Assembly: GCA_963755195.1 (NCBI GenBank)
Contig: CAVWIZ010000002.1
Coordinates: forward strand, 682,001 to 746,000
Source: CAVQJU01 sp963755195
GTDB lineage: Bacteria > Acidobacteriota > Vicinamibacteria > Vicinamibacterales > CAVVIG01
Reading direction: 5' to 3'
DNA: 64,000 bases
A model generated the notes under the pieces. It saw only the letters and a program-made list of their open reading frames with translations, was not told the DNA's origin and did no database searches. Shown piece after piece: positions 17,969-26,135 of the stretch. The position numbers were made by a program, and so were the translations under genes. Each line of letters opens with the position of its first letter. Position 1 is the first letter of the stretch.

Positions 17969-20020
17969 ATGAATCGACGCCTGGTTGCGTGTGTCGGTGT
18001 CCTGCTGCTGTGCTTGACGGTCCTTGGCCGCGGCGCGGGCAAGTCTGAGGTGGCCGATGCCGCGATGAAGGGCGACAAGGTCGTCCTGCGCGCGCTCCTG
18101 CTGCAGAAGGTCGACGCGAGCGCACCGCAGGTGGACGGCGCAACGGCGCTCCACTGGGCCGTGTATCGCGACGATGTGGCGATGGCCGACCTCCTGATTC
18201 GGGCGGGTGCGAACGTCAAGGCGGCCAATCGTGCCGGCGTCACTCCGCTGGCCATGGCCTCGCTCTACGGCAACGCCGGAATGGTCGTGAAATTGCTCAA
18301 GGCCGGAGCCGAGGCGACCGAAACGGGACCGAACGGCCAAACCGTGCTCATGCTGGCGGCCCGGAACGGAAACCCCGACGTCATCAAGGCGCTTGTCGAG
18401 GGTGACGCGAAGGTCAACGCCAGGGAAGCGCTTCGAGGAACCACGGCGTTGATGTGGGCCGTCGATCAGAAGCACCCGGCAGCCGTGAAGGCCCTGCTCG
18501 CCGCCGGCGCGGATTTCGCCGCGCGTTCGGGTGGCGCTGGTTTGCCCAGAAACTACATGGCCGGCCGCGTCAACGTCGCGCAGGTGCAGGCCGCGGCGCG
18601 TCGGCAAATGGCCGCCGCGGCCGCGGGAAGAACCTACGAGCAGCAGCTGGCGCTCGAGGGCATCACCGGGCGCTTCGGTGGTTTTGGCAGCAACCTGGCG
18701 GCGGGCCAGCAGCCGGCCGCGGCTGGCGCTCCGGCGGCGGCTGGGGCAACCGGCGGCCCATCTCCGACGGCTGCACAATCGCCGGCGGCAGGCCAACAGG
18801 CAGCCGTCCAATCGCCGGCCGGTCAGCCACCGGCGGCAGGGCAGCGGGCGGCAGCGCAGCCACCCGGAGCTGGCCAACCGGCGCCGGCAGGTCGCGGTCG
18901 CGGTGGGCGTGGTGGCGCGGGTCGCGCAGCAGCTGGCGGGGTCCAAAGCGCAGGTCAGGCAGGTCAAGCCGGCCAACCAGCGGCCGAGGGTCAGGACGAC
19001 GAGGAAAACACCGAGGTGGTCGTCGCCGGCCTCGTCGGCAGCGGCGGTGGCGGCCTGACCGCGTTGGTGCTGGCGGCCCGAGAAGGCGAGATCGAGTCAG
19101 CCAGACTCCTGCTCGATGCCGGCGCGAATGTGAACCAGGTCACTGAGTACGGCTGGACGCCGCTCCTGACCGCGACCAACAACCGGCACTACCGGCTCGG
19201 CAAGTTTCTGATCGAGCGCGGCGCCGACGTCAACCTGGCGAACAAGGGCGCCTGGACGCCGCTGTACCTGGCGACCGACAACCGGAACATCGAAGGCGGC
19301 GACTATCCGGTGCCGAAGCCGGACCTGGACCACCTGGAGTACATCAAATTCCTGCTCGACCACGGCGCCAACGTGAATGCCCGATCCAAGGACAACACGC
19401 TGACGCGAACGATCTTCACCATGCAGTGGTTTCAGGAGAACGGTGCGACGCCGTTCGTGCGGGCGGCGCAGTCGAGCGATCTCGAGCTCATGAAGCTGCT
19501 CGTGGCCCGCGGCGCCGATCCGAAAATCGCCACCGAGTTCGGCGACACGGCGCTGACCGCCGCCGCCGGCATTGGCTGGGTCGAGGGCGTCACGTACGAG
19601 CACTCCGTCAAGGAGAACCTGGAAGCCGTCAGGATGCTGCTGGACCTCGGGTTGGATCCAAATGGGGCCAACAACGACGGCCGCACACCCCTGATGGGGG
19701 CGGCGATGAAGGGCCGCAACGATGTCGTCCAGCTCCTCGTGGACCGCGGCGCAAAGCTTGACCAGCGCGACCGGGGCAGTCGCGACACCGACACGACGGT
19801 GTCCGTGAACGCAGGGCACACGTGGCAGGCCCTCGACTACGCCGACGGTCTTGTCAGAGTGGGCGTGCAGTCGGCGGTGAATCGCGCCGACACGGCCGCG
19901 CTGATTCGGAAGCTGATGACCGACCGCGGCCTCCCCGTGCCGCCGGCCAATCGCATCGTCGAATCGATCTGCGTTGTGGAGCTCTGCCAGGAGCGACAGC
20001 CCGCCCAAGCAAAGCCCTAG
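17969..20020 (+). CDS. Secreted ankyrin-repeat protein (cassette A)
   Basis: The protein has 683 residues. A signal peptide (1-24 or so) is followed by about five ankyrin repeats (residues 28-180) with typical GATALHWAVYRDDVAMADLLIRAGANV units. Then comes a low-complexity Ala/Gly/Pro/Gln linker (about 235-345) and a second block of ankyrin repeats from about 355 to the end. The linker has no predicted fold and its GC-rich codon repeats could be length-variable. Ankyrin domains bind proteins; the neighbours suggest interaction with the secreted cytochrome and DUF1552 protein. It is a paralogue of the gene at 52457-54075. Confidence 0.87.
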   Translation: MNRRLVACVGVLLLCLTVLGRGAGKSEVADAAMKGDKVVLRALLLQKVDASAPQVDGATALHWAVYRDDVAMADLLIRAGANVKAANRAGVTPLAMASLYGNAGMVVKLLKAGAEATETGPNGQTVLMLAARNGNPDVIKALVEGDAKVNAREALRGTTALMWAVDQKHPAAVKALLAAGADFAARSGGAGLPRNYMAGRVNVAQVQAAARRQMAAAAAGRTYEQQLALEGITGRFGGFGSNLAAGQQPAAAGAPAAAGATGGPSPTAAQSPAAGQQAAVQSPAGQPPAAGQRAAAQPPGAGQPAPAGRGRGGRGGAGRAAAGGVQSAGQAGQAGQPAAEGQDDEENTEVVVAGLVGSGGGGLTALVLAAREGEIESARLLLDAGANVNQVTEYGWTPLLTATNNRHYRLGKFLIERGADVNLANKGAWTPLYLATDNRNIEGGDYPVPKPDLDHLEYIKFLLDHGANVNARSKDNTLTRTIFTMQWFQENGATPFVRAAQSSDLELMKLLVARGADPKIATEFGDTALTAAAGIGWVEGVTYEHSVKENLEAVRMLLDLGLDPNGANNDGRTPLMGAAMKGRNDVVQLLVDRGAKLDQRDRGSRDTDTTVSVNAGHTWQALDYADGLVRVGVQSAVNRADTAALIRKLMTDRGLPVPPANRIVESICVVELCQERQPAQAKP

Positions 20021-20032
20021 GGCGAATACACG

Positions 20033-20170
20033 GTTGGGTAATCGGGTGATTTGGTAATTGGATAATTGCCTCTTTGCTACGCGATTTCCGGATGAACGAC
20101 AAAGCTTGAGTTTCGATTACCCAATTACCCAATTACTCAATTACTCAATTACTCAATTACCCGATTATTC
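20033..20170. repeat. Facing arrays of an 8-nt repeat between convergent genes; terminator-like
   Basis: The right arm, 20114-20169, is seven 8-nt units: CGATTACC, CAATTACC, CAATTACT three times, CAATTACC, CGATTATT. The left arm, 20035-20068, carries four reverse-complement units (GGTAATCG, GGTGATTT, GGTAATTG, GATAATTG). Together they can form an AT-rich hairpin between the ankyrin gene and the convergent AI-2E gene. The stop codon of the AI-2E gene (20165-20167) lies in the last unit. Confidence 0.8.
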
Positions 20171-21202
20171 ATTCCCCCCGCTGCTCTCGTCGATCGCGAG
20201 GTACGTCTTCAGGAGCGCCATGACCGTTGCCACGAGGATGGGCCCGAGAACGAGGCCGAGCACGCCGAACACCCGAACGCCACCGAGCAAGGCAATCAGA
20301 ATCAGCAGCCCATTCATCGTCGTCGCGCCGCTCATGAGGGCCGGACGCAACACGTTGTCGACCGCACTCACGATACCGAAGCCGAAACCGGCGACGACAA
20401 CGGCGCGACCGATCGATCCGGCAACCGCGAGCAGCACGGCAGCCGGGAGCCAGATCACCCACGCGCCGAGCGGTAGGAGGCAGAAGAACCCCATGACCAC
20501 GCCCCAAAACACGGCGCCGTCGATACCGACCGCTGCGAAGATGATGCCTCCGAGCGTGCCCTGAACGATCGCGATGATCCCGGACGACGTGACGCTCACG
20601 GAGACGAGCTGGCGTGTCTGTGAAATCAGTCGCTCGCGTACGGGTTCGTCGAGGGGCAGCATCCGCCGCACGATTGCCATGATCGCCGTGGAATCGCGCA
20701 GGAGGAAGAACGTCGCAAACAACGCCACGATGAGACCAAATACGAACCCGGCCACGTTTCGCAGCACGGACCCCGATTGTGCGGCAAGAAGCACCGCGCT
20801 GTTCTTGGCAGCATCACTCACGAGGGCGACGAGATCGACGCGCTGAGCCGCCGGCACCCGCTGCACCAACGCTCGCCACGCACGTTCGATCCATGCCAGC
20901 CGCCCGCCAACGAAGGCGTCCTGCAGGGCGGTAGCTGCGTCGATCGCTTCGCGAACGAATACGATCGTCACGAGCAACATTGGCCCGATGACCAGGATCG
21001 CGGCGGCGAACGTCGTGGCGGCCGCGGCACGGCCTGCGCCCCAGCGACGCTCGAACCGCTCGTGCATCGGATAGAAGACGACGGCGAGCACAGCGGCCCA
21101 TGCGATGGGTGTGAGGAAGGGTTGAAGCACGAGGAACAACAGGTACAGAAGGCCGGCAAGTGCGGCCAACGACAACGCGCCGGCAAGACGATTACGGGAC
21201 AT
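20165..21202 (-). CDS. AI-2E family transporter (PerM/TqsA-like)
   Basis: The protein has 345 residues with about seven or eight transmembrane helices and a central soluble helical region, as in the UPF0118/AI-2E exporter family. Typical stretches are LQPFLTPIAWAAVLAVVFYPMHERF near the start and GVRVFGVLGLVLGPILVATVMALLKTY near the end. Members export autoinducer-2 or act in Na+/H+ exchange; the substrate is not readable from sequence. The start overlaps the TerC stop by 11 nt, so the two are translated together. The stop is inside the 8-nt repeat array. Confidence 0.88.
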   Translation of the reverse strand: MSRNRLAGALSLAALAGLLYLLFLVLQPFLTPIAWAAVLAVVFYPMHERFERRWGAGRAAAATTFAAAILVIGPMLLVTIVFVREAIDAATALQDAFVGGRLAWIERAWRALVQRVPAAQRVDLVALVSDAAKNSAVLLAAQSGSVLRNVAGFVFGLIVALFATFFLLRDSTAIMAIVRRMLPLDEPVRERLISQTRQLVSVSVTSSGIIAIVQGTLGGIIFAAVGIDGAVFWGVVMGFFCLLPLGAWVIWLPAAVLLAVAGSIGRAVVVAGFGFGIVSAVDNVLRPALMSGATTMNGLLILIALLGGVRVFGVLGLVLGPILVATVMALLKTYLAIDESSGGNE

Positions 21203-21968
21203 GGGTCGAGGTCGTGGAACGACCCGGGTCCGGTCCGTACGGCATGTGGAGCTCGACCGGGGGCGTGGCCGGGGTCCGCAGGCGCAGGTTGATCATTTCG
21301 ACGAACACCGAGAACCCCATCGCAAAGTAGATGTAGCCCTTCGGCACGTGCATGCCGAGGCCATCGCCTATCAGAGAGACGCCAATCAGGAGCAGGAACG
21401 ACAGCGCGAGCACCTTGACCGTGGGATGCCGGCTGACGAACGCGCTGATGGGCTCCGCCGACAACATCATGACGCCCACCGCCAGGACGACCGCGGTGAC
21501 CATGACGACGAGGTCGTCGGCCATCCCCACCGCCGTGATCACGGAATCGAGCGAGAAAACGATGTCGAGCAGCATGATCTGCGCGATGACCGCGGCAAAC
21601 GATGGCGCCACGCGTGCCGAGCCGTGTCCTTGTTCTCCTTCGAGCCGGTCGTGGATTTCGAGCGTCGCCTTCGCCAGCAGAAACAAGCCGCCGCCGATGA
21701 GGATCAGATCCCGGCCGGAAATGTCGCGGCCCAACACGGAAAAGAGCGGCGCCGTGAGCCGGATGATCCAGGCAATCGCCATCAGCAGGGCAATCCGCAT
21801 CACCATGGCCGCCAACAGTCCCGTGCGCCTGGCGCGGGCCTGCGAAGCATGGGGGAGCTTCCCCGAAAGAATCGAGATGAAAATGACGTTGTCCACGCCA
21901 AGGACGATCTCGAGGAACGTGAGCGTCACGAGCGCGAGGAGGCCGGTGGAGGTCAGAAGCGCGTCCAT
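21192..21968 (-). CDS. TerC family integral membrane protein
   Basis: The protein has 258 residues with seven or eight hydrophobic helices. The TerC/LysE-type motifs are LEIVLGVDNVIFISIL (about 19-34) and DIVFSLDSVITAVGM near 134, with the conserved acidic residues in membrane helices that bind metal. TerC proteins are linked to manganese export and metal loading of secreted enzymes, and to tellurite resistance. Its upstream neighbour is a secreted cytochrome and its downstream neighbour a transporter. The ATG at 21968 leaves a 9-nt gap to the cytochrome stop. Confidence 0.93.
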   Translation of the reverse strand: MDALLTSTGLLALVTLTFLEIVLGVDNVIFISILSGKLPHASQARARRTGLLAAMVMRIALLMAIAWIIRLTAPLFSVLGRDISGRDLILIGGGLFLLAKATLEIHDRLEGEQGHGSARVAPSFAAVIAQIMLLDIVFSLDSVITAVGMADDLVVMVTAVVLAVGVMMLSAEPISAFVSRHPTVKVLALSFLLLIGVSLIGDGLGMHVPKGYIYFAMGFSVFVEMINLRLRTPATPPVELHMPYGPDPGRSTTSTHVP

Positions 21969-21977
21969 GCCTTCTCG

Positions 21978-22487
21978 CTATTCTGATTTGAAGTTGAGCG
22001 CGAGGTAGGCGAGCAGCACGGGGAATTCCTGCTCCGAAAGCATCGCGCCCTCGTTCAGCATGGCACTGAGGGTCTCTTCCCACAGTTCTCGCGTCGCGCC
22101 ATGCCGTCTCACGCGATCGAGCTCGTGGCAGACCGTGCACGTGTTGAGGAGAATCCGTTTCCCTGGACCGTCTGGAAGAGGCCCGTGTCTCCTGACGAGG
22201 AAGTCGACGAGCAGAGGCACCTCATCGGGCTTGACCTCCGCGCCCTTGTCCACCATCGCGGCGACGATCTTGGTCCACCCCTCGCTGTCGAGCGCCTGCG
22301 TTTGAATGGGCCGCAGATCGTGGCAGGTCATGCTGCAGCGCAAGTTCTGGATCTGCTCGCCCCTGTCGGTTCTATCCACATCTGGAGAGGTCTGGTCGGC
22401 GAAAGCGGCCGCCGAGCCCGCTGGCCCTAGAGCGACTGCGACGATCGCGATCGCCGCGCACGACACCAGCCAGATGAATTTGCCCAC
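21978..22487 (-). CDS. Small secreted cytochrome c with one CX3CH and one CXXCH motif
   Basis: The protein has 169 residues from a GTG start at 22487. A hydrophobic signal or anchor (about 5-30) precedes two heme-like sites: CSMTCH at 51-56, with three residues between the cysteines, and the normal CTVCH at 117-121. CX3CH heme motifs are rare but known. Each half resembles a small monoheme domain, similar to the alpha-subunit hemes of quinohemoprotein amine dehydrogenases (DLRPIQTQALDSEGWTKIV). The frame is open upstream to 22928, but that extension is antisense to the aminotransferase gene and has no ribosome site. Confidence 0.75.
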   Translation of the reverse strand: MGKFIWLVSCAAIAIVAVALGPAGSAAAFADQTSPDVDRTDRGEQIQNLRCSMTCHDLRPIQTQALDSEGWTKIVAAMVDKGAEVKPDEVPLLVDFLVRRHGPLPDGPGKRILLNTCTVCHELDRVRRHGATRELWEETLSAMLNEGAMLSEQEFPVLLAYLALNFKSE

Positions 22488-22513
22488 GAGCCCGATTCTA
22501 GCAGAGCATCCGC

Positions 22514-23680
22514 TCAGGCCCAGCGACCTGACACCTTGCGGATACGGTCCATGGCCTCGAGGATGTTGGGAAGGGAGTTGGCGTAGCTGAAGCGGAGAAA
22601 ACCGTCGCCGTGTCGGCCGAAGGCCTTGCCGGAAAGGCACGCGACGCCGGCCTCGTTCAGGAGCAAGTCGGCGAGCGCGTCGGTTGGCAGCTTCGTTCCC
22701 ATGACGTTCGGGAAGGCATAGAACGCGCCGGCAGGAACGGTGCAGCGGAAGCCGGGGATTTCGTTCAGGCCTTTCACCATCACGTCGCGCCGCTTTCGGA
22801 ATTCGGCCACCATGGCCGCGACGCCCTCCTGTGGGCCTTCGAGTGCGGCGATTCCGGCGCGCTGCGTGAAGCTCGCCGTGCAGGAGTTGGAGTTGACGGT
22901 CAGCAGATTCACGGCGTCGGCGAGCCATTTCGGCATGACGCCATACCCAAGGCGCCAGCCGGTCATCGAGTACGTTTTCGAAAACCCGTCGAGGATGATG
23001 GTCTTCTCGAGCATGCCGTCGAAGCCGGTGATCGAGGTCGGCTCGGTTTCGTACCAGATCCGGGAGTAGATCTCGTCGCTCAACACCATGACGTCGCGCG
23101 GGCGCAGCATGTCGGCGATCTGCGCGAGATCGTCCCCGGATATCACGCCTCCGGTCGGGTTCGCAGGCGAATTGAGGATGACCAGCTTCGTTCTGCTGGA
23201 CAGGCGGTCGCGCAGGGTGTTGAGATCGAACGAAAAGCCCCGGCCTTCGACCAGCGGAATCGCCACCGGCGTGGCGCCGAGAAAGCGAATTACCGACTCG
23301 TAGATCGGGAAGCTCGGGTCGGGATGGATGACTTCGTCGCCGGGTTCGAGGAGCGCCGTCATGGTGAAGTACATGATCGGCTTCCCGCCTGGGACGACGC
23401 AGACGTTGTCCGCGCCGACCGTGATGTGCCTGGTCCGCGAGATGTAGGCCGCAATCGTCTCGCGAAGCTCGGGAAGTCCCGGCGTCGGACCGTACTTCGT
23501 CCAGCCCTCCTCGAGCGCCTGCTTGGCGGCCGAAACCACGTGGGCGGGCGTGGGGAAGTCGGGCTCGCCAATCTCCAGGTGGATGATGTTCTTGCCCTGT
23601 TTCTCGAGCGCCCTCGCCCGGGCCAGGACCTCAAAGGCCGATTCGGTCCCAATCTGCGACATTCTCGCTGCAAGTTTCAT
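22514..23680 (-). CDS. Class I/II pyridoxal-phosphate aminotransferase
   Basis: The protein has 388 residues. The PLP lysine is K235 in DGFSKTYSMTGWRLGY. The family's NPTGG (175-179), SDEIYS (201-206) and the Arg of GDGFLRFSYA bind cofactor and substrate carboxylate. This is the fold-type I aspartate/aromatic aminotransferase subfamily; the exact amino donor is not clear. I use ATG 23680 (MKLAARMSQIGTESAFEVLA), where homologues begin; an open frame extends to 23728. It is divergent from the barrel gene. The promoter region between them is about 250-290 bp and holds no gene I can support. Confidence 0.9.
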   Translation of the reverse strand: MKLAARMSQIGTESAFEVLARARALEKQGKNIIHLEIGEPDFPTPAHVVSAAKQALEEGWTKYGPTPGLPELRETIAAYISRTRHITVGADNVCVVPGGKPIMYFTMTALLEPGDEVIHPDPSFPIYESVIRFLGATPVAIPLVEGRGFSFDLNTLRDRLSSRTKLVILNSPANPTGGVISGDDLAQIADMLRPRDVMVLSDEIYSRIWYETEPTSITGFDGMLEKTIILDGFSKTYSMTGWRLGYGVMPKWLADAVNLLTVNSNSCTASFTQRAGIAALEGPQEGVAAMVAEFRKRRDVMVKGLNEIPGFRCTVPAGAFYAFPNVMGTKLPTDALADLLLNEAGVACLSGKAFGRHGDGFLRFSYANSLPNILEAMDRIRKVSGRWA

Positions 23681-23976
23681 GAGGTATCTACGCGTGAGGG
23701 CCTGGCTCGCTGCCGCCGAAGTATACATGGCTCATGAGTTTCATGCGCGCGATAAGAGAACTCCGCGTTCGCGATCGGTGACAGGCTGCCCTCGCCGGAC
23801 GACATCGCGCGTGCCGCACGACCGGTCATTTGCTTTCGTACCCGCGACAACTTAATTACAACTCTCGCGTCGCGAAGCGACAGAGGCGATCTGTAGCGCA
23901 TCAAGGCTGTCTTGGCACTGCCGCTGCACCACATCGCGGTGTGCCGACTGCCAGCATCGGCACAGAGGAGGACACG

Positions 23977-24681
23977 ATGCGAGCGTTGATGATGACAGCA
24001 GCCATGACAGCCTTGGCGGCGGCCCCGCTGTTCGCGCAGGATCGCAGCGGCCAGCATCCGGGGTGGCAGGAGGCCGGCGGCTACGTGACGGGCATGGGCG
24101 GGTTCGCCACCACCACAGGCAATACCACCGGCGATCTGCTGGTCGAGGGCGGTGTGCGGATCGTGCCGCATGTGATGGTGTTTGGCGACCTGGGCCGGTT
24201 CCACAACTTGCAAGCCGATCTCCAGCCGACCCTGAACACGGCGACGACGACGCTGGCTACCAATCAGGGACTCTCGGTCCTTGGCGGCGGCACGCTGCCG
24301 GCCTGGTACTCCATCGGCGGGGTGCGCATCGAGGTGCCGACCTCGAAAGCCGTGCTGCCATACGTCCTCGGGGGCATTGGCGCCGCACGCCTGAAGCCTT
24401 CGCCGCAGTTCACGTTCTCGAGCGGCGTCATGCCCGACGGATCCACGCCGACGGTCGGTCAGGACGTGACCAGCGCCATTACATCCTCGGGGGCGTTTAC
24501 CGCGCCGGCCCCGAGCACGGCCTTCATGTTCACTCTGGGTGGCGGCGTCCAGTTTCCCGTGGCATCGCGCTGGGTGGCCGATGCGGCGTATCGCTACTCG
24601 CGCCTTGCTGCCGATTCCAACCTGAGCACAGTGCCTCTCAATGCCAACGGGATGACGTTTGGCGTCGGGTACCGCTTTTGA
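23977..24681 (+). CDS. Outer-membrane beta-barrel protein
   Basis: The protein has 234 residues. A signal peptide ends near AAPLFAQ (about 15-21). Alternating hydrophobic and polar strands run to the end, which is the aromatic FGVGYRF typical of OMP insertion signals. A porin-like or OmpA/PagP-size barrel of about eight to ten strands is likely; no ligand site is seen. GAGGAGGA precedes the ATG, and an imperfect inverted repeat (TGCCGA...TCGGCA, 23943-23962) lies just ahead of it in the leader. The long open frame further upstream is rejected because the signal peptide starts here. Confidence 0.78.
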   Translation: MRALMMTAAMTALAAAPLFAQDRSGQHPGWQEAGGYVTGMGGFATTTGNTTGDLLVEGGVRIVPHVMVFGDLGRFHNLQADLQPTLNTATTTLATNQGLSVLGGGTLPAWYSIGGVRIEVPTSKAVLPYVLGGIGAARLKPSPQFTFSSGVMPDGSTPTVGQDVTSAITSSGAFTAPAPSTAFMFTLGGGVQFPVASRWVADAAYRYSRLAADSNLSTVPLNANGMTFGVGYRF

Positions 24682-24697
24682 CGAAGCAGGAGTAGAT

Positions 24698-24919
24698 ATG
24701 CAGATGTTTGTGACGCCCGTGACGACGGCAGACTGGGTGGACCGGGTGCGGGCCGAGTATCTCGAGATGCCCGGTCTGGCGCTGACGAGGTGGCAGATGC
24801 GACGCATGTGGCTTCTCGACGCACCGCTGTGCGACGCGGTCGTCGACGCTCTGGTCGCGTCGGATTTCTTGTGGCTTCGGTCGGACAACACGTATGCGCG
24901 GTACGACGCACGTCCATGA
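24698..24919 (+). CDS. Small protein, possible winged-helix domain
   Basis: A 73-residue protein starting at ATG 24698 after GCAGGAGTAG. The core LTRWQMRRMWLLDAPLCDAVVDALVASDFLWLRSDNTYARYD looks like a helix-turn-helix plus wing (helix, turn, helix, aromatic beta hairpin). Short proteins of this form occur widely in Acidobacteria with no known function. It is 16 nt after the barrel gene, so it is probably co-transcribed. The family assignment is by resemblance only. Confidence 0.6.
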   Translation: MQMFVTPVTTADWVDRVRAEYLEMPGLALTRWQMRRMWLLDAPLCDAVVDALVASDFLWLRSDNTYARYDARP

Positions 24920-25008
24920 GGCGCTCGGAGGCGGCTGCGCTCAGCTCACTGAAGCTGCCGCCTCACCCATTCGGAACACGAAGAGCGCCCGCTGCGTTCA
25001 ACGCTTGC

Positions 25009-25041
25009 GCGTTTTGCGTTTTCCGTTCTGCGTTTTACGTT
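25009..25041. repeat. Tandem array of a 7-nt repeat (reverse complement AACGYAA/AACGCAG)
   Basis: On the minus strand the array reads AACGTAA, AACGCAG, AACGGAA, AACGCAA, AACGC. It carries the stop codon TAA (25035-25037) of the Gfo/Idh gene inside the first AACGTAA. This is the fourth locus of the AAACGNA family. The gap 24920-25034 between the small gene and the stop holds nothing else. Confidence 0.9.
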
Positions 25042-26060
25042 ATCTGTTCAATCCGACCCGTGGCCGCTGATCGAACCACCGCTTCAGTCACGGCCGCACC
25101 GTGAATCATCTGATCGATCGGAATCGGGAAGGCCGGGCCGCCGCTGGCCGCCTGAGCGAAGGCTTCAAGACAGGCTCTCGTGACGTCGAGACGCGCGGCT
25201 TCCCAGGTTTCCGCCGGGCCTTTGATCGGCTGGTACTTGCACGTCCCGAACAGCCGCGTGCGCCGCTCTTCGGACGACGCGCCGGCGACGTGCGTCATGC
25301 CCTCGAGGCGGACCGACCCGTTGGAGCCGAACACGTGGAAGCTGAATCCGGGCCCCGTCGCCGTGATGGTCCCGAGGTAGCCGGACGAGCCGTCCTTCAT
25401 CCGAAAGAGCATCGACGTCGTGTCGTCGCTGTCCACCTCGACGACGCGCCGGAAGCTCTGGCAGTACACCTGGCTGATCGGGCCGCACAAATCGATCATG
25501 CCGTCGATGGCGTGCACGCCCATCGGCGTCAGCCCGCCGCACGGCGTTTCGTCCCGGTGCGCACGCCACTGCGTCGCCTTGAGCGCCAGCGCATTCGGAA
25601 ACGTCATCGTCGCTTCGACGTGAAGGATCGTGCCGAGCTGGCCGGTCCGGATGCGCTCGCGCAGCCGGGTCATCTCGGGATGGAAGCGCCGGTTGTAGCC
25701 GAGACCGAGCGTGACGCCGGCCTTGCGCGTCGCGCCGGCCGCTTCTTCGGCGTCGTGTCTGGTGAGCGCAAACGGCTTTTCGCAGAAGACGTGCTTGCCG
25801 GCCCTGGCCGCCGCCACGACCTCCTGTGGGTGGAGCGAGTGCGGTGTCGCCAGCACGACCGCCTGCACCGACGGGTCGGCGAGCACCGCTTCATAGCTTT
25901 CCTCGAGACGCAGCTTCTGAGCGTCCGCGAACGTCTTCAGTTCCGGCGACACCGTGCGCGACGCGCCGGCCACGAACGTGATGTCACTGCTCGCACCCTG
26001 AACCGATTCGACCAGCGTCTTGCCCCACCAACCCAATCCCACAATCGCCGCTTTGATCAT
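25035..26060 (-). CDS. Gfo/Idh/MocA-family oxidoreductase
   Basis: The protein has 341 residues. A Rossmann NAD(P) motif GLGWWG is at 8-13 and the EKP motif at 94-96 (VFCEKPFALT). The C-terminal beta-sheet substrate domain includes GVHAIDGMIDLCG, the usual histidine-containing helix. Members oxidise or reduce sugars, inositols or related diols; the substrate is unknown. A heptamer array directly precedes the ATG at 26060. The neighbour upstream is a core-MetE gene, with which it may be co-transcribed. Confidence 0.88.
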   Translation of the reverse strand: MIKAAIVGLGWWGKTLVESVQGASSDITFVAGASRTVSPELKTFADAQKLRLEESYEAVLADPSVQAVVLATPHSLHPQEVVAAARAGKHVFCEKPFALTRHDAEEAAGATRKAGVTLGLGYNRRFHPEMTRLRERIRTGQLGTILHVEATMTFPNALALKATQWRAHRDETPCGGLTPMGVHAIDGMIDLCGPISQVYCQSFRRVVEVDSDDTTSMLFRMKDGSSGYLGTITATGPGFSFHVFGSNGSVRLEGMTHVAGASSEERRTRLFGTCKYQPIKGPAETWEAARLDVTRACLEAFAQAASGGPAFPIPIDQMIHGAAVTEAVVRSAATGRIEQIT

Positions 26061-26135
26061 CCCTAGCCCCTAGCCCCTAGCCCCTAGCCCCTAACCCCTA
26101 ACCTCTAACCTCTAACCTCTAACCTCTAACCTCTA
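26061..26135. repeat. Telomere-like tandem heptamers (CCCCTAG then CCTCTAA)
   Basis: About eleven heptamers run here: CCCCTAG about four times, CCCCTAA twice, CCTCTAA four times, then CCTCTAC. On the coding strand this is GAGGTTA followed by GGGGCTA. It spans exactly the gap between the core-MetE stop (26133-26135) and the Gfo/Idh start (26058-26060). The purine-rich GGGGCTAGGG immediately before the ATG could act as the ribosome binding site. There is no spacer sequence, so this is not CRISPR. Confidence 0.92.

Noticed and set aside
26061..26135. CRISPR array or telomere remnant.
   Set aside because: Units are contiguous with no spacers and degrade in steps; no cas genes or linear-replicon features are nearby.
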